A DNA stretch of 64,000 nt from Streptomyces odontomachi (GCF_024435355.1 NZ_JAMJWG010000021.1:62001-126000); one strand, 5' to 3'; counted from the stretch's first letter, positions 1 to 9,283 are shown. Notes: a model not told the origin generated them from the sequence alone. A program made the numbers and translations.

Positions 1-674
1 TGCGGGTCGAGGAGCTGGACCTGCCGGGCCGGCGGGTGCGCCTGTCGGGCGAGCCGGCCCAGGGCGTCGCCCGGCGGCCCGAGCTGAACCCGTACCTGCG
101 CCGCTGGGACCACCGGGACGGGCACCGGCGGCCCTCGGGCGGCACGCGGCCGGGCGCCGGCGCACGGGTGCAGCACGGCGCGGTGCGCATCGAGGAGGGC
201 CGCTGGCTGCCCCTCGAAGACGGCGTCGAGGTGTACTTCGCCCCGGGCGGCAGCTACCGCACCGGCGACTTCTGGTGCGCGCCGGCCCGTACCGCCACCG
301 GCACCGTCGAGTGGCCCACGGACGCGGCGCGCCGCCCGCTGCTCCAGCCTCCGCTCGGCGTCGCCGTGCACCATGCGCCGTTGGCCCTGGTCACCGGCGA
401 ACAGGGTGCGGTGGACCTGCGGCTGGCCTTCGGGCCGCTCGCCGGGGCGATCCCTGCGGCCAGCGCGGAACAACTGGCGGCCGAGCGCGAGGCGCGCCAG
501 GAGGAGATCGCCGCGGAGACCACGTCAGGGCAGAACCCGCGCTCCGAGACCACGGCCGGCGCGGAGGCCGCCGCGGCACCCGACGCCGACACAGGGGCGG
601 CCGGTGCCGCCGGGCAGGGCAAGGACAGGGACCCGGGCGCGGGGGGCGGCCGAGGAGGACGACGCCATGGCTGA
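1..674 (+). CDS. DUF6519-like protein, C-terminal part (5' end outside window)
   Basis: The reading frame is already open at base 3, so this is the C-terminal ~220 residues of a longer protein. Its core runs from a segment with RRWD, through WLPLEDGVEVYF and YRTGDFWCAPART, to HHAPLALV. I recognise this arrangement as typical of DUF6519 proteins, which are often found near phage-tail-like or surface-structure genes; that assignment is from memory. After the domain comes an Ala/Glu-rich, probably disordered tail of about 65 residues. The stop codon overlaps the start of the following amidase by 8 bp, so the two are probably translated together. Function unknown. Confidence 0.6.
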   Translation, partial: RVEELDLPGRRVRLSGEPAQGVARRPELNPYLRRWDHRDGHRRPSGGTRPGAGARVQHGAVRIEEGRWLPLEDGVEVYFAPGGSYRTGDFWCAPARTATGTVEWPTDAARRPLLQPPLGVAVHHAPLALVTGEQGAVDLRLAFGPLAGAIPAASAEQLAAEREARQEEIAAETTSGQNPRSETTAGAEAAAAPDADTGAAGAAGQGKDRDPGAGGGRGGRRHG

Positions 675-1674
675 GCCGCTGACCGCGGCGCAGGTGCTGA
701 AGGCGCTGCGCGACGAGGGCCTCACCGTGCACGAGGTACGCAGCTGGCGCCGGCACAACCGCAACACCAAGGGCCCGTGGGGCCCGCTGAACGGCGTGAT
801 GATCCACCACACCGTCACCGAGGGCGTCGAGCCCTCCGTGAACCTGTGCTACGACGGCCGGAGCGATCTGCCGGGTCCGCTCTGCCACGGCGTCATCGAC
901 AAGGCCGGCGAAATCCATCTGGTCGGCTGGGGCCGCGCCAACCACGCCGGCCTCGGCGACGCCGACGTGCTGCGCGCGGTGATCCGGGAGTCCACGCTCC
1001 CCGCGGACGACCAGGCCGACACCGACGGCAACAGCCGCTTCTACGGCTTCGAGTGCATCAACCTGGGCGACGGAAAGGATCCCTGGCCCGAGGCCCAGAA
1101 GGACGCCATCGCCCGTGCCGCGGCGGCGATCTGCCGCGCCCACGGCTGGACGGAGCGCTCCGTCATCGGCCACAAGGAGTGGCAGCCCGGGAAGATCGAC
1201 CCCCGCGGCTTCACCATGTCCGGCATGCGCGCACGGATCGCCGAACGGCTACGGGCGCCCGCGGGCGCCGGGGATCGTGCGACGGGTTCGGACACAGGCG
1301 CGGGCACGGGCACGGGCGCCGGGAAGGCGACGGGTGACGGGGGCGCCGGCCGGGAACCGGCGCCCGAGGACGTACCCGCCAGGCCGGACCGGCCCCCGGA
1401 GCCTCCCGCACCGTCCGCGTACGAGCCCTTCCCGGGCGCCGCGTTCTTCCAGGACGGCCGGAGCGACCCCGTGATCACGGTGATGGGCCATCGCCTCAAC
1501 GCCGAGGGCTGTGGCCGCTACCGCCAGGCCCCCACCCCCGACTGGAACCAGGCCGCCCGCCGCTCCTACACCGCCTGGCAGAAGAAGCTCGGCTTCCGCG
1601 GCAGGGATGCCGACGGCATCCCTGGCCGCGTCAGCTGGGACCTGCTGAGGGTGCCGCGCGTGTCCCGCCGGTGA
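667..1674 (+). CDS. N-acetylmuramoyl-L-alanine amidase (PGRP/Amidase_2) with C-terminal wall-binding-like domain
   Basis: A 335-residue peptidoglycan hydrolase predicted to cut the bond between MurNAc and the stem peptide. ATG 667 overlaps the end of the DUF6519-like gene. The N-terminal half (about residues 30-200) has the zinc-site pattern of Amidase_2: His in GVMIHHTV, then His in VIGHKEW followed by KIDPRG. A Gly/Ala/Thr-rich linker (about 205-260) leads to a C-terminal region of about 75 residues (FPGAAFF...DGIPGR) that resembles Streptomyces peptidoglycan-binding domains. No signal peptide is visible, so export would need a non-classical route or lysis. That, together with the overlap with the upstream gene, suggests it works with that gene product. 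Confidence 0.8.
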   Translation: MAEPLTAAQVLKALRDEGLTVHEVRSWRRHNRNTKGPWGPLNGVMIHHTVTEGVEPSVNLCYDGRSDLPGPLCHGVIDKAGEIHLVGWGRANHAGLGDADVLRAVIRESTLPADDQADTDGNSRFYGFECINLGDGKDPWPEAQKDAIARAAAAICRAHGWTERSVIGHKEWQPGKIDPRGFTMSGMRARIAERLRAPAGAGDRATGSDTGAGTGTGAGKATGDGGAGREPAPEDVPARPDRPPEPPAPSAYEPFPGAAFFQDGRSDPVITVMGHRLNAEGCGRYRQAPTPDWNQAARRSYTAWQKKLGFRGRDADGIPGRVSWDLLRVPRVSRR

Positions 1675-1700
1675 CACGCACGGCACTCCGGTGGCCTGCA

Positions 1701-1830
1701 CGCCAGGCCGTCGGTTTGCACCTCAGGCCGTCGGTTTGCACCTCAGGCCGTCGGTTTGCACCTCAGGCCGTCGGTTTGCACCTCAGGCCGTCGGTTTGCA
1801 CCTCAGGCCGTCGGTTTGCACCTCAGGCCG
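1701..1830. repeat. 20-bp tandem repeat (minisatellite), about six units
   Basis: Five identical units of cctcaggccgtcggtttgca lie head to tail at 1721-1820. A variant first unit (starting cgcc) lies at 1701-1720 and a partial unit at 1821-1830. The array fills the gap between the convergent amidase (stop 1674) and the secreted-protein gene (end 1837). The unit is not a hairpin and, at 20 bp, cannot stay in one reading frame, so it is not coding. Confidence 0.93.
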
Positions 1831-1836
1831 GTGGCC

Positions 1837-2910
1837 TCACTGGCCGGCGATGGACTGGCCGCCGAGGCCGGTGGCCAGGTGCTGGACGAGCAGCGCGGCG
1901 TCCTGCGGCACGGTGTCGGGGACCCGACCGGACTGCGCGTCGTCCTTGATGCCGTCGACCGTGTAGAGGACGTCACCGACGACCTGCAAGGCGGTGTGCG
2001 GCAGGCTGCCGGGCGACACGGGGTCGGCGGGGAGGCCGTCGTGCATCGCGGCCGAAGCGTCGGTCAGCGTCGTCACCACCGCGGCGACCGGCGGGGACTG
2101 GAGCACCGCGCCGGTCACGACGTCGGGAAGGTCGGCGGGCTGGAACGCCATGGTGGACGCGTCGGCGGCGGGCGCCGCCATGGTGTGCGCCGGAGCGGGT
2201 GCGGCGGCGGACTGGGCGACGGTGGTGTGCGCTACGGCAGGTGCTTCGGCACGCGCGGCGGTGTGCGCCGTGGCGGGCGCGGCGGCGGACTGGGAAGCGG
2301 CCAGTTCCGGCGCGAACGCCGACAGGGGCCCGAAGAGGTAGTCCACCTCTTCCTGCACCGCGGCGGGCGCCTGAGCCACGTGCTGTCCGGCCTCCGCCGC
2401 CCGCGCCTGAACATGGCCAACGGTCCGGGCGACGGGGCCGGGAGCGACATCGGCGCTCTGGGCGCCCCGCGCCACCTGACCGACGACACCGTGCGCGCCC
2501 TGCGCCGCGTCACCGGCGACCCGGTGCGTCGTGTGCCCGGCCTGGCCGGCGGCACCCTGCGCGACTCCGGTGGCGTCGTCGACCGCGCCGTGTGCGGCCG
2601 GCGTGGCATGGCTCGCCACCCCCTGGGTCACCTGGGCCACGTGGTGGACAGCGGCGTGCGTGGTCTGGGTCACCGCCTCGTGGGCGGTTTCGGTCACATG
2701 GGTCACACGGGCGACGGTGTGCTGGACGTCGACACCGAGATGGACATCGGCGCCGTCCGCGCTGGCGTCCCCGGCGGCTTCGATCGGGCGGTCAGGTTGC
2801 GAGACGGAGTGCGCGGGCTGCTCGTCCGCGCTGGCGACGGCCGAGCCGAGCGCCCACGCGCCGGAGACACCGGCGGCGATCACGATGGAGCGTCGGAGGT
2901 TCTTGTTCAT
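1837..2910 (-). CDS. secreted Ala/Val/His-rich protein of unknown function
   Basis: 357 residues. A classic signal peptide opens the protein (MNKNLRR, a hydrophobic IVIAAGVSGAWALGSAV core, and an ASA-type cleavage site near residue 29). The mature part is almost entirely Ala, Val, Thr, His and Gln in a loose repeating pattern (HVTETAHEAVTQTTHAAVHHVAQVTQ), which suggests long amphipathic helices or a coiled stalk; there is no cysteine and no catalytic motif. The last ~90 residues are less repetitive and may be a small globular end. Such proteins are common in Streptomyces as cell-surface proteins of unknown role. I do not recognise a family. Confidence 0.7.
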   Translation of the reverse strand: MNKNLRRSIVIAAGVSGAWALGSAVASADEQPAHSVSQPDRPIEAAGDASADGADVHLGVDVQHTVARVTHVTETAHEAVTQTTHAAVHHVAQVTQGVASHATPAAHGAVDDATGVAQGAAGQAGHTTHRVAGDAAQGAHGVVGQVARGAQSADVAPGPVARTVGHVQARAAEAGQHVAQAPAAVQEEVDYLFGPLSAFAPELAASQSAAAPATAHTAARAEAPAVAHTTVAQSAAAPAPAHTMAAPAADASTMAFQPADLPDVVTGAVLQSPPVAAVVTTLTDASAAMHDGLPADPVSPGSLPHTALQVVGDVLYTVDGIKDDAQSGRVPDTVPQDAALLVQHLATGLGGQSIAGQ

Positions 2911-3048
2911 GCGTACGTCAGATCCTTCGGGACATGGAGAACTTCGAAACTTCGGCTGAGTTCCGGGGCCGATGGTGGCGCCCCGGACGTTGGGCAGACC
3001 TGTTCCGCCCCCGCGCGGGCAGGCCGCAGCACGCGGAAACGGCCTGCC

Positions 3049-4080
3049 CTAGCCGGGGAATTCGACGATGTCACGGTGTCTGTCCCGGATCGAGGCCCCG
3101 GCGACGACGGCATGCGCACCGGGCATGAGCCGATGCGTCACCCCCGCCCGGTCCAGGGCCGCACTCTGTTCGGCGTGGCGTTGCGACGCTCCGGAACCGG
3201 TGACGGACGTGGCGCCGAGCACCGCGGCGGGAGCCTCGCCCGGCACCGGAAGGCGCCCGCCACCGGGCAGCCCCGAACCGCTTCCCTCGCCGGTGCGCTC
3301 GCCGCGCAACAGAGCTCCTGCGCCGGCGGCATCCGCACCGGCGACGCTCGAGCCGTACCCGGCGCCGTACTCCCGCCCGTGGTCCGCAGGGCCGTCCGTG
3401 CCCGAACCCGGCAGCGACGGGCCCTGCTGCTCCCCGCCGCCCACCGGGCCCTGTGGCCCGCCGGGCAGCGGCGCACCGGGCCAACCCGCCAGTTCACGCA
3501 GCGAGCGCAACAGCTCCTGAGGCAACGCACGCACGACGGCCCGCACCGTGTCCTGCACCTCGTCCGCGCCCGGCGCACCACCCGTGGCTGCCTCGGTGCC
3601 CTTGGCATCGGTGGCCGCTGCGCCGCCGGTGGCGCCGGTGGCGTCCGTGGCGCTCACGCTCGTCGAGTCCGCGCCGTCGCCCGGGTGGGTGGCGGGGACG
3701 GTCTCGGTGGGCGCCGGTTGCGCGCTGGACGGCGAACGGGGCGCGTGTGCCCGGGAATCCGAGGGTGCGGAGTGCACATTCGGTGTGTCCTGGCCGGGGG
3801 CACCCTGCCGTGCGGTCGCGGCGGGAACGGGAGCCGGAGCCGCAGCGTGACCGGGGGTCTCGACGGTCCCCGCGTACCGGATGTCCGTGTGGGTGCGGAC
3901 GGTACCGGTACGGACCGAATGATCTGCCCGCGTCACCGCCGTGGACGGCGCGGCGTCCGCCGTCGGGCGACCGTCCTCCGCTGCGTGCGCCTGCTCACCG
4001 AAGACCAGGCCCAGGACGACCAGGGCACCCAGCAGCAGCGTCACGTGCAGCACGCGCTGCCCGGCCGCCTGGCGCACCAT
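3049..4080 (-). CDS. secreted low-complexity protein of unknown function
   Basis: About 343 residues if translation begins at ATG 4080. This places a signal sequence (MVRQAAGQRVLHVTLLLGAL, then AHA before AED) at the N-terminus. The frame stays open upstream to a possible ATG at 4212 and TTG at 4233, but that would bury the signal peptide under 40-50 arginine-rich residues. There is no strong ribosome site at any of the three, so the start is uncertain. The mature chain is Ala/Thr/Gly/Pro-rich with one more ordered patch around VQDTVRAVVRALPQELLRSL. Same strand as the previous secreted gene. No domain recognised. Confidence 0.6.
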   Translation of the reverse strand: MVRQAAGQRVLHVTLLLGALVVLGLVFGEQAHAAEDGRPTADAAPSTAVTRADHSVRTGTVRTHTDIRYAGTVETPGHAAAPAPVPAATARQGAPGQDTPNVHSAPSDSRAHAPRSPSSAQPAPTETVPATHPGDGADSTSVSATDATGATGGAAATDAKGTEAATGGAPGADEVQDTVRAVVRALPQELLRSLRELAGWPGAPLPGGPQGPVGGGEQQGPSLPGSGTDGPADHGREYGAGYGSSVAGADAAGAGALLRGERTGEGSGSGLPGGGRLPVPGEAPAAVLGATSVTGSGASQRHAEQSAALDRAGVTHRLMPGAHAVVAGASIRDRHRDIVEFPG

Positions 4081-4272
4081 GCGCAGGGCGGCACCGGACT
4101 GGGGTGCTGCACAGCTCAGGATCTCGGCCCTTCCGTCGGGAGGTTCGTGCGACGGTGTCCGGAGCGGGCGCTCCGAGCGGGGACGCTCCCGTCGCGGCGT
4201 CGATCCTCGCATGGGACTCGGGAGGTTGCGCAAGCCCCGGGTGACCGTCGTGGGTTGATGTGCGGTGTGCTA

Positions 4273-5466
4273 TCACCGCCCGGCGGACGCATCTGGTATG
4301 GGCAAGGGGCGCTTCTCGATGGCCGCGGCCATCACCTCGGGGAAGAGGTCGGGCGTGCAGGCGAAGGCGGGTGCGTCCAGTGCGGCGAGCGCTGCCGCAT
4401 GATCCCTGTCGTACGCCGGCGCCCCCTCGTCGGAGAGCGCGAGCAGCGTCACGAACTGCACTCCGGACGCCTTCATGGCCGCCACGCGCTTCAGCATCTC
4501 GTTGCGTATCCCGCCCTCGTAGAGGTCGGAGATCAGTACGACCACCGTGTCCGCGGGGCGGGTGATCTGCGACTGGCAGTACGCCAGCGCCCGGTTGATG
4601 TCCGTGCCGCCGCCGAGTTGGGTGCCGAAGAGTACGTCGACGGGGTCGTCGAGCTGATCGGTGAGGTCCACGACGGCGGTGTCGAAGACGACCAGCCGGG
4701 TGGCGATGGACCGCATCGACGCCAGCACGGCGCCGAACACCGAGGCGTAGACGACGGAGGCCGCCATCGACCCCGACTGGTCGATGCAGAGGACCACCTC
4801 TTTCTTCACGGACTGCGCCGCCCTGCCGTAGCCGATCAACCGCTCGGGCACGACGGTGCGGTACTCGGGGAGGTAGTGCTTGAGGTTGGCCGCGATGGTG
4901 CGGTTCCAGTCGATGTCGCGGTGGCGTGGCCGGCTGACCCGGGCGCTGCGGTCGAGCGCACCGGTGAGCGTCGCCCGGGTACGGGTCGCGAGCCGCTTCT
5001 CCAGGTCCTCCACGACCTTGCGCACCACGGCCCGAGCGGTCTCCTTGGTGGTCTCCGGCATCGCCTTGTTGAGCGAGAGCAGGGTGCCGACGAGGTGCAC
5101 GTCGGCCTCCACCGCCTGGAGCATCTCCGGTTCCAGCAGCAGCGCGGACAGGCCGAGCCGGTCGATGGCGTCGCGCTGCATGACCTGCACCACCGAGGAC
5201 GGGAAGTAGCTGCGGATGTCGCCCAGCCAGCGGGCGACGGACGGCGCTGACGCGCCGAGACCGGCCGATCTGTCCCGGCCACGCTGCCGGCCGTCCCCCG
5301 TGTTGTAGAGCGCGCCGAGCGCCTTGTCCATGGCCGCGTCCCGCCCGGCGAGTCCGTGCCCGGTGCCGTCCGCCGCGTCACCGCCGAGCACCAGCCGCCA
5401 GCGCCGCAACCGCTCGTCGGTGCCGTCGCCATGACCGTCCGGCCCTGCCGGCGTCCCCGTGCTCAT
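4273..5466 (-). CDS. VWA (von Willebrand A) domain protein of a MoxR/VWA system
   Basis: 397 residues. The first ~220 residues are helical. The VWA domain follows with a complete metal-ion-dependent adhesion site: DQSGS at residues 229-233, the threonine in GGGTD, and the aspartate in ISDLYEGG. It should therefore bind a divalent cation and a protein ligand in the cytoplasm; no signal peptide or membrane segment is seen. It is the last gene of a tightly packed operon: its ATG overlaps the DUF5682 gene by 4 bp, and that gene overlaps the MoxR gene by 4 bp. In well-studied relatives MoxR ATPases and VWA proteins act together as chaperone or metal-insertion pairs. The target here is unknown. Confidence 0.88.
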   Translation of the reverse strand: MSTGTPAGPDGHGDGTDERLRRWRLVLGGDAADGTGHGLAGRDAAMDKALGALYNTGDGRQRGRDRSAGLGASAPSVARWLGDIRSYFPSSVVQVMQRDAIDRLGLSALLLEPEMLQAVEADVHLVGTLLSLNKAMPETTKETARAVVRKVVEDLEKRLATRTRATLTGALDRSARVSRPRHRDIDWNRTIAANLKHYLPEYRTVVPERLIGYGRAAQSVKKEVVLCIDQSGSMAASVVYASVFGAVLASMRSIATRLVVFDTAVVDLTDQLDDPVDVLFGTQLGGGTDINRALAYCQSQITRPADTVVVLISDLYEGGIRNEMLKRVAAMKASGVQFVTLLALSDEGAPAYDRDHAAALAALDAPAFACTPDLFPEVMAAAIEKRPLPIPDASAGR

Positions 5467-8150
5467 CCCACCACCCCCACGGTGTCCTGCGCCGGTTCGG
5501 CGTCCATGTCGGTGCCGGTGCCGGCCTCGATGCCGGCTCCGGTCCTGGTCCTGCGCCCGGGTGGGCCGTCCGGGGCGGGCAGGCCGAGCAGCAGGGACAG
5601 CACGGGGAGGACGGCGTCAGCCCGGTCGACGTCCAATTCCGGGGCGAACCCGGGCAGCGCGGCACCGCTGCCGGTCACCGCCGCCGGCGCTCCCGCCGGG
5701 CCACGGCGGATCAACTCTCCGAGCGTGCGCCGCACCCCGGCCTCGTAGGCGGAGAACGTACGGCGCAGCAGCGGCAGTACGTCCGTGAAGGCGATGTCGG
5801 AAACGGCGGCGAGCCAGCCGTCCACCAGCGCGAGGAGGCGTTCGTCGTGCACGAGGAGCATGCCCGAGCCGGCGCCGCCGCCCACGAAGCCGTCGATCCA
5901 CGCGGCCGCGTCGGCGGGCTCGGTACCCGGTGACAGCGCCAGCCCCATGCGTCGGGCCGCCTCGTCCTGCGTGGAGTCCCCCTCGTCCAGCAGGATCCGG
6001 GCGCTGCGCCCGCGCAGCACCCCGGGCATGGACTCCCGCTCGGCAAGCCCCCGCAACACGGCGTGCCAACGGCTACGGACGCCCGGCTCACGCTGCCCGC
6101 CGCCGTCGTCCGGCGCGTGCGGTACCTCTGCGTTCTCGCCGGCTCCGGCTCCGGCTCCGGCGGCATCGTGGGCTGCGTCGTCGACGGTCACGGCGGGATC
6201 CGGGGTGGCCGGGGCTTCCCGGGCCTCCTCGAGGAGTCCCACCGCGCCGTGCACCGCGTCGAGATGGCGGCGCATCTCCGCTGCGGCGTCCGCGTCCAGG
6301 GATGCGCAGGCGGGTGGCAGGCCGACGAAGATCCGCTCGGCGAGGCCGGCGGCCACGTCGCCGAGGGCGCCGGTGTCGGTGCCGCGCACGTCGCCGTAGC
6401 GCACGGAGCGGACCAGGGCCGGCAGGGCCTGGGCGAGATGGCCCACGTCGGCGTCGAGCGCGGCACGGTCGGCGAGGGTGCGCATCACCACCGGGAGCGC
6501 TTCGGGCAGATCGGCGAGCAGGCACTGCTCGGCGAGCGCGGTGACGTCGGCCAGGGTGTCAGCGGCGGCCGCGTCCGCCGCCGCCTTCGCCGCCGCGGCA
6601 GCGGACGCCGTGGTCCCCCACACACCGGCCTCGGCGACCCGCACGGACAGCTCCGGCTCCCAGCACAGCCGCCAGGTCTCACGGAAGGTGCCGGTGCTGC
6701 CGCGCGCGGAGACGGCGGGCTCGCCCCAGGGCACGCCGAGCAACCGCAGCCGGTGCAGCAGCCTGCTGCGCGCGGCGTCGGTGTCCCGCCGCAGGTCCAG
6801 GTCGAGCTCGCGCTCCGCTGCCGCCGGTTTGAGCCGCAGGGCGCGCTGCTGCCGGGCGAGGTCGCGCTGCAACGGCACAGCGGGCGCGTTCTCCGGCACC
6901 TCGCCGAGTACGTCCCCGACCACCAGCCGATCGTGTACGAGCGCGAGCGGTACCTCGGAGCCGTCGCACATCACCGCCTTGACCGCCTCGCTCGTCTCAG
7001 CGAGCCCGGCGAGCGGCCGGCCGCGCAGCGTGGCGAGCGCGTCCGCGAGCCGCACCGCCTCGATGACATGGGCGGAGGACACGATGCGGTCCTCCTCCCG
7101 GAGCAGCCCGGCGACCTTCGTCATCCAGCGCTCCAGCGGGCGGTCCGGGGACCGGAACAGATGGCCGTACCAGCCGGGCGAGTCGATGCCCGCGCCGTAA
7201 CCGCTGTCCTTGGAGAGCCTGCGGTGCGTCCAGGGCACCCACGTCATGTCGGCCTTGACCTTCGGCAGCCCCTTCAGCAGCGCACGGTCGCCGGCGGCGG
7301 TGCTGCGCTCCTTCAGTGCCGGGACGTGCCAGGCGCCGCACACCACGGCGATCGCGTCGCCGAACTGCCGCCGTGCGGCGCGTACCTGAAGGCGCATGTA
7401 CGCCTCGCGCACCAGGTCGCGGTGCGGCTCGCCGTCGCCGTACGTCTCACGGAGCGCCGTCATGGCGTCGGCCAGCGCCTCGAACGGGGCAAAGGCGTCC
7501 CCCACCACGCCCCGATGCTCGACGACGTCCTCCCACCAGCGCTCCGGGTCGTCGTACCCGGCCGTCTCGGCGAGCACGGCGAGCGGATCGATTCGGACGG
7601 CCTCCTGCGTGTCGGCGCCGCCGTGCCCCTCGCCGGTGCCGGCGTCCCCCTCGCCGGCACCGGCCTCCCCCGGATCCGCACCGGCTTCCCCCGCGTCGGT
7701 GTCGGCCGCCCTGTCCCGCCAGGCGAGTGTGTGGGCCGCGGGAAGGTCGATGAAGCGGACGGCAACGTCATGGGACAGCGCCCACTGGAGCGCCACCCAC
7801 TCGGGGGAGAACTCGGCGAACGGCCAGAACGCGGACCGGCCCGGCTCGTCCACGACATGGGCGAGCAGCGCCACGGGCGGCCGCATCTCCTTCTGCGCGG
7901 CGAGTGGTACCAGCGCGTCCGCCTCCGGTGGGCCCTCGATCAGCACCGCCTGGGGCAGGGCCTCGTCCAGCGCGGCACGCACCGCACGGGCGGAACCCGG
8001 CCCGTGGTGCCGCACCCCGAGCAGCAGCGGACCGCTCCGGCGCGCCCGGAGTCGGGCGTCACCCGCCGCTTCCCCGGCTGCCGGAGAGCCGGCCTCCGCC
8101 GCCGGCGCCCGCTCTTCCTCCGGGTGCGTCTTCTCCGCGTCCACCGTCAT
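5463..8150 (-). CDS. DUF5682 family protein (TraB/EreA-like N-terminal fold, inferred)
   Basis: 895 residues, the middle gene of the MoxR-DUF5682-VWA operon, overlapping both neighbours by 4 bp. I recognise it as DUF5682, a family that travels with MoxR and VWA genes. The N-terminal core (LLLGVRHHGPGSARAV, then AVLIEGPPEADALVPL, later VVCGAWHVPAL) has the layout of TraB/EreA/ChaN-type metal-dependent hydrolases: His near the first strand, Glu after the second, and a late Gly-x-x-His. This relationship is my inference and could be tested by structure prediction. The long helical C-terminal half (about 420-895) has no recognisable motif. An Asp/Glu/Gly-rich insert lies near residues 150-190. 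No signal peptide. Confidence 0.8.
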   Translation of the reverse strand: MTVDAEKTHPEEERAPAAEAGSPAAGEAAGDARLRARRSGPLLLGVRHHGPGSARAVRAALDEALPQAVLIEGPPEADALVPLAAQKEMRPPVALLAHVVDEPGRSAFWPFAEFSPEWVALQWALSHDVAVRFIDLPAAHTLAWRDRAADTDAGEAGADPGEAGAGEGDAGTGEGHGGADTQEAVRIDPLAVLAETAGYDDPERWWEDVVEHRGVVGDAFAPFEALADAMTALRETYGDGEPHRDLVREAYMRLQVRAARRQFGDAIAVVCGAWHVPALKERSTAAGDRALLKGLPKVKADMTWVPWTHRRLSKDSGYGAGIDSPGWYGHLFRSPDRPLERWMTKVAGLLREEDRIVSSAHVIEAVRLADALATLRGRPLAGLAETSEAVKAVMCDGSEVPLALVHDRLVVGDVLGEVPENAPAVPLQRDLARQQRALRLKPAAAERELDLDLRRDTDAARSRLLHRLRLLGVPWGEPAVSARGSTGTFRETWRLCWEPELSVRVAEAGVWGTTASAAAAAKAAADAAAADTLADVTALAEQCLLADLPEALPVVMRTLADRAALDADVGHLAQALPALVRSVRYGDVRGTDTGALGDVAAGLAERIFVGLPPACASLDADAAAEMRRHLDAVHGAVGLLEEAREAPATPDPAVTVDDAAHDAAGAGAGAGENAEVPHAPDDGGGQREPGVRSRWHAVLRGLAERESMPGVLRGRSARILLDEGDSTQDEAARRMGLALSPGTEPADAAAWIDGFVGGGAGSGMLLVHDERLLALVDGWLAAVSDIAFTDVLPLLRRTFSAYEAGVRRTLGELIRRGPAGAPAAVTGSGAALPGFAPELDVDRADAVLPVLSLLLGLPAPDGPPGRRTRTGAGIEAGTGTDMDAEPAQDTVGVVG

Positions 8151-9283
8151 ACGCTCACCTCACGGCAGGCCCGGTAGAAGTCCTTCCAGCCGTCCCGCTC
8201 CCGTACCACCGCTTCCAGGTACTCCTGCCAGACGACCCGGTCGGCGGCCGGGTCGCGGACGACGGCGCCGAGGATTCCGGCGGCCACGTCGCCCGGGCGC
8301 AGCACACCGTCGCCGAAGTGTGCGGCGAGCGCGAGCCCGTGGGTCACGACGGAGATGGCCTCCGCGGTCGAGAGGGTGCCGCTGGGGGACTTCACCTTCG
8401 TACGCCCGTCGGCGGTGACGCCGTCGCGCAGCTCGCGGAAGACGGTGACGACTCGGCGGATCTCGTCCATGCCCTCGGGTGCGGCGGGCAGATCGAGCGA
8501 GCGGCCGACCTGGTCGACCCGGCGCGAGACGATCTCGACCTCGGCCTCGGCGGTCTCGGGCAGGGGCAGCACCACCGTGTTGAAACGGCGGCGGAGCGCG
8601 CTGGAGAGGTCGTTCACCCCGCGGTCGCGGTCGTTGGCGGTGGCGATGACGTTGAACCCGCGGACCGCCTGGACCTCCTGGCCCAGTTCCGGTATCGGCA
8701 GGGTCTTCTCGGAGAGGATGGTGATGAGGGTGTCCTGCACATCCGCCGGGATGCGGGTCAGTTCCTCGACACGGGCCGTCATGCCGTCCGCCATGGCACG
8801 CATCACGGGGCTCGGGACGAGGGCGTCGCGGCTGGGGCCCTGGGCGAGCAGCTGGGCGTAGTTCCACCCGTAGCGGATGGCCTCCTCCGGGGTGCCTGCG
8901 GTGCCCTGGACGAGCAGGGTGGAGTCGCCGCTGACGGCGGCCGCCAGGTGCTCGGAGACCCAGGTCTTGGCGGTGCCGGGCACGCCGAGCAGCAGCAGGG
9001 CCCGGTCGGTGGCGAGGGTGGTGACGGCGACCTCGACGATGCGGCGCGGGCCGATGTACTTCGGGGTGATCTCGGTGCCGTCCGGCAGCGTGCCGCCGAG
9101 CAGGTAGGTGGCGACGGCCCAGGGGGACAGGCGCCAGCGGGGCGGCCTCGGTCGGTCGTCCTGCGCGGCGAGCGCCGCGAGCTCGGCGGCGAACGCGTCC
9201 TCCGCGTGCGGCCGCAGTGTCTGTGTGCCGTCGGCGGGCGCGGGTGTGGACGGTCGCTCGGTCGGCTCTGCGGACACGGGCAT
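8147..9283 (-). CDS. MoxR-family AAA+ ATPase
   Basis: 378 residues from ATG 9283, which has a GGGGAG ribosome site; an ATG 48 bp further up lacks one. Walker A is GVPGTAKT at 100-107. The Walker B region is ARVEELTRIPADVQDTLITIL, the form seen in Streptomyces MoxR proteins, followed by sensor 1 in FNVIATANDRDRG and an arginine-finger region LRRRFN. Predicted cytoplasmic hexameric ATPase that remodels a partner together with the VWA protein. First gene of the three-gene operon; a RecA-NDp-like promoter lies about 50 bp upstream. Confidence 0.9.
   Translation of the reverse strand: MPVSAEPTERPSTPAPADGTQTLRPHAEDAFAAELAALAAQDDRPRPPRWRLSPWAVATYLLGGTLPDGTEITPKYIGPRRIVEVAVTTLATDRALLLLGVPGTAKTWVSEHLAAAVSGDSTLLVQGTAGTPEEAIRYGWNYAQLLAQGPSRDALVPSPVMRAMADGMTARVEELTRIPADVQDTLITILSEKTLPIPELGQEVQAVRGFNVIATANDRDRGVNDLSSALRRRFNTVVLPLPETAEAEVEIVSRRVDQVGRSLDLPAAPEGMDEIRRVVTVFRELRDGVTADGRTKVKSPSGTLSTAEAISVVTHGLALAAHFGDGVLRPGDVAAGILGAVVRDPAADRVVWQEYLEAVVRERDGWKDFYRACREVSV

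Noticed and set aside
1756..5250. A very long plus-strand open frame (over 1,100 codons) across 1.8-5.2 kb
   Set aside because: It begins inside the minisatellite, is Arg/His/Gly-rich and lies opposite clear minus-strand genes with signal peptides and a VWA domain. It is an artefact of high GC.
6063..8177. Plus-strand open frame of about 700 codons opposite DUF5682
   Set aside because: The composition is that of antisense GC-rich DNA, and the minus-strand protein has recognisable motifs and overlapping operon structure.
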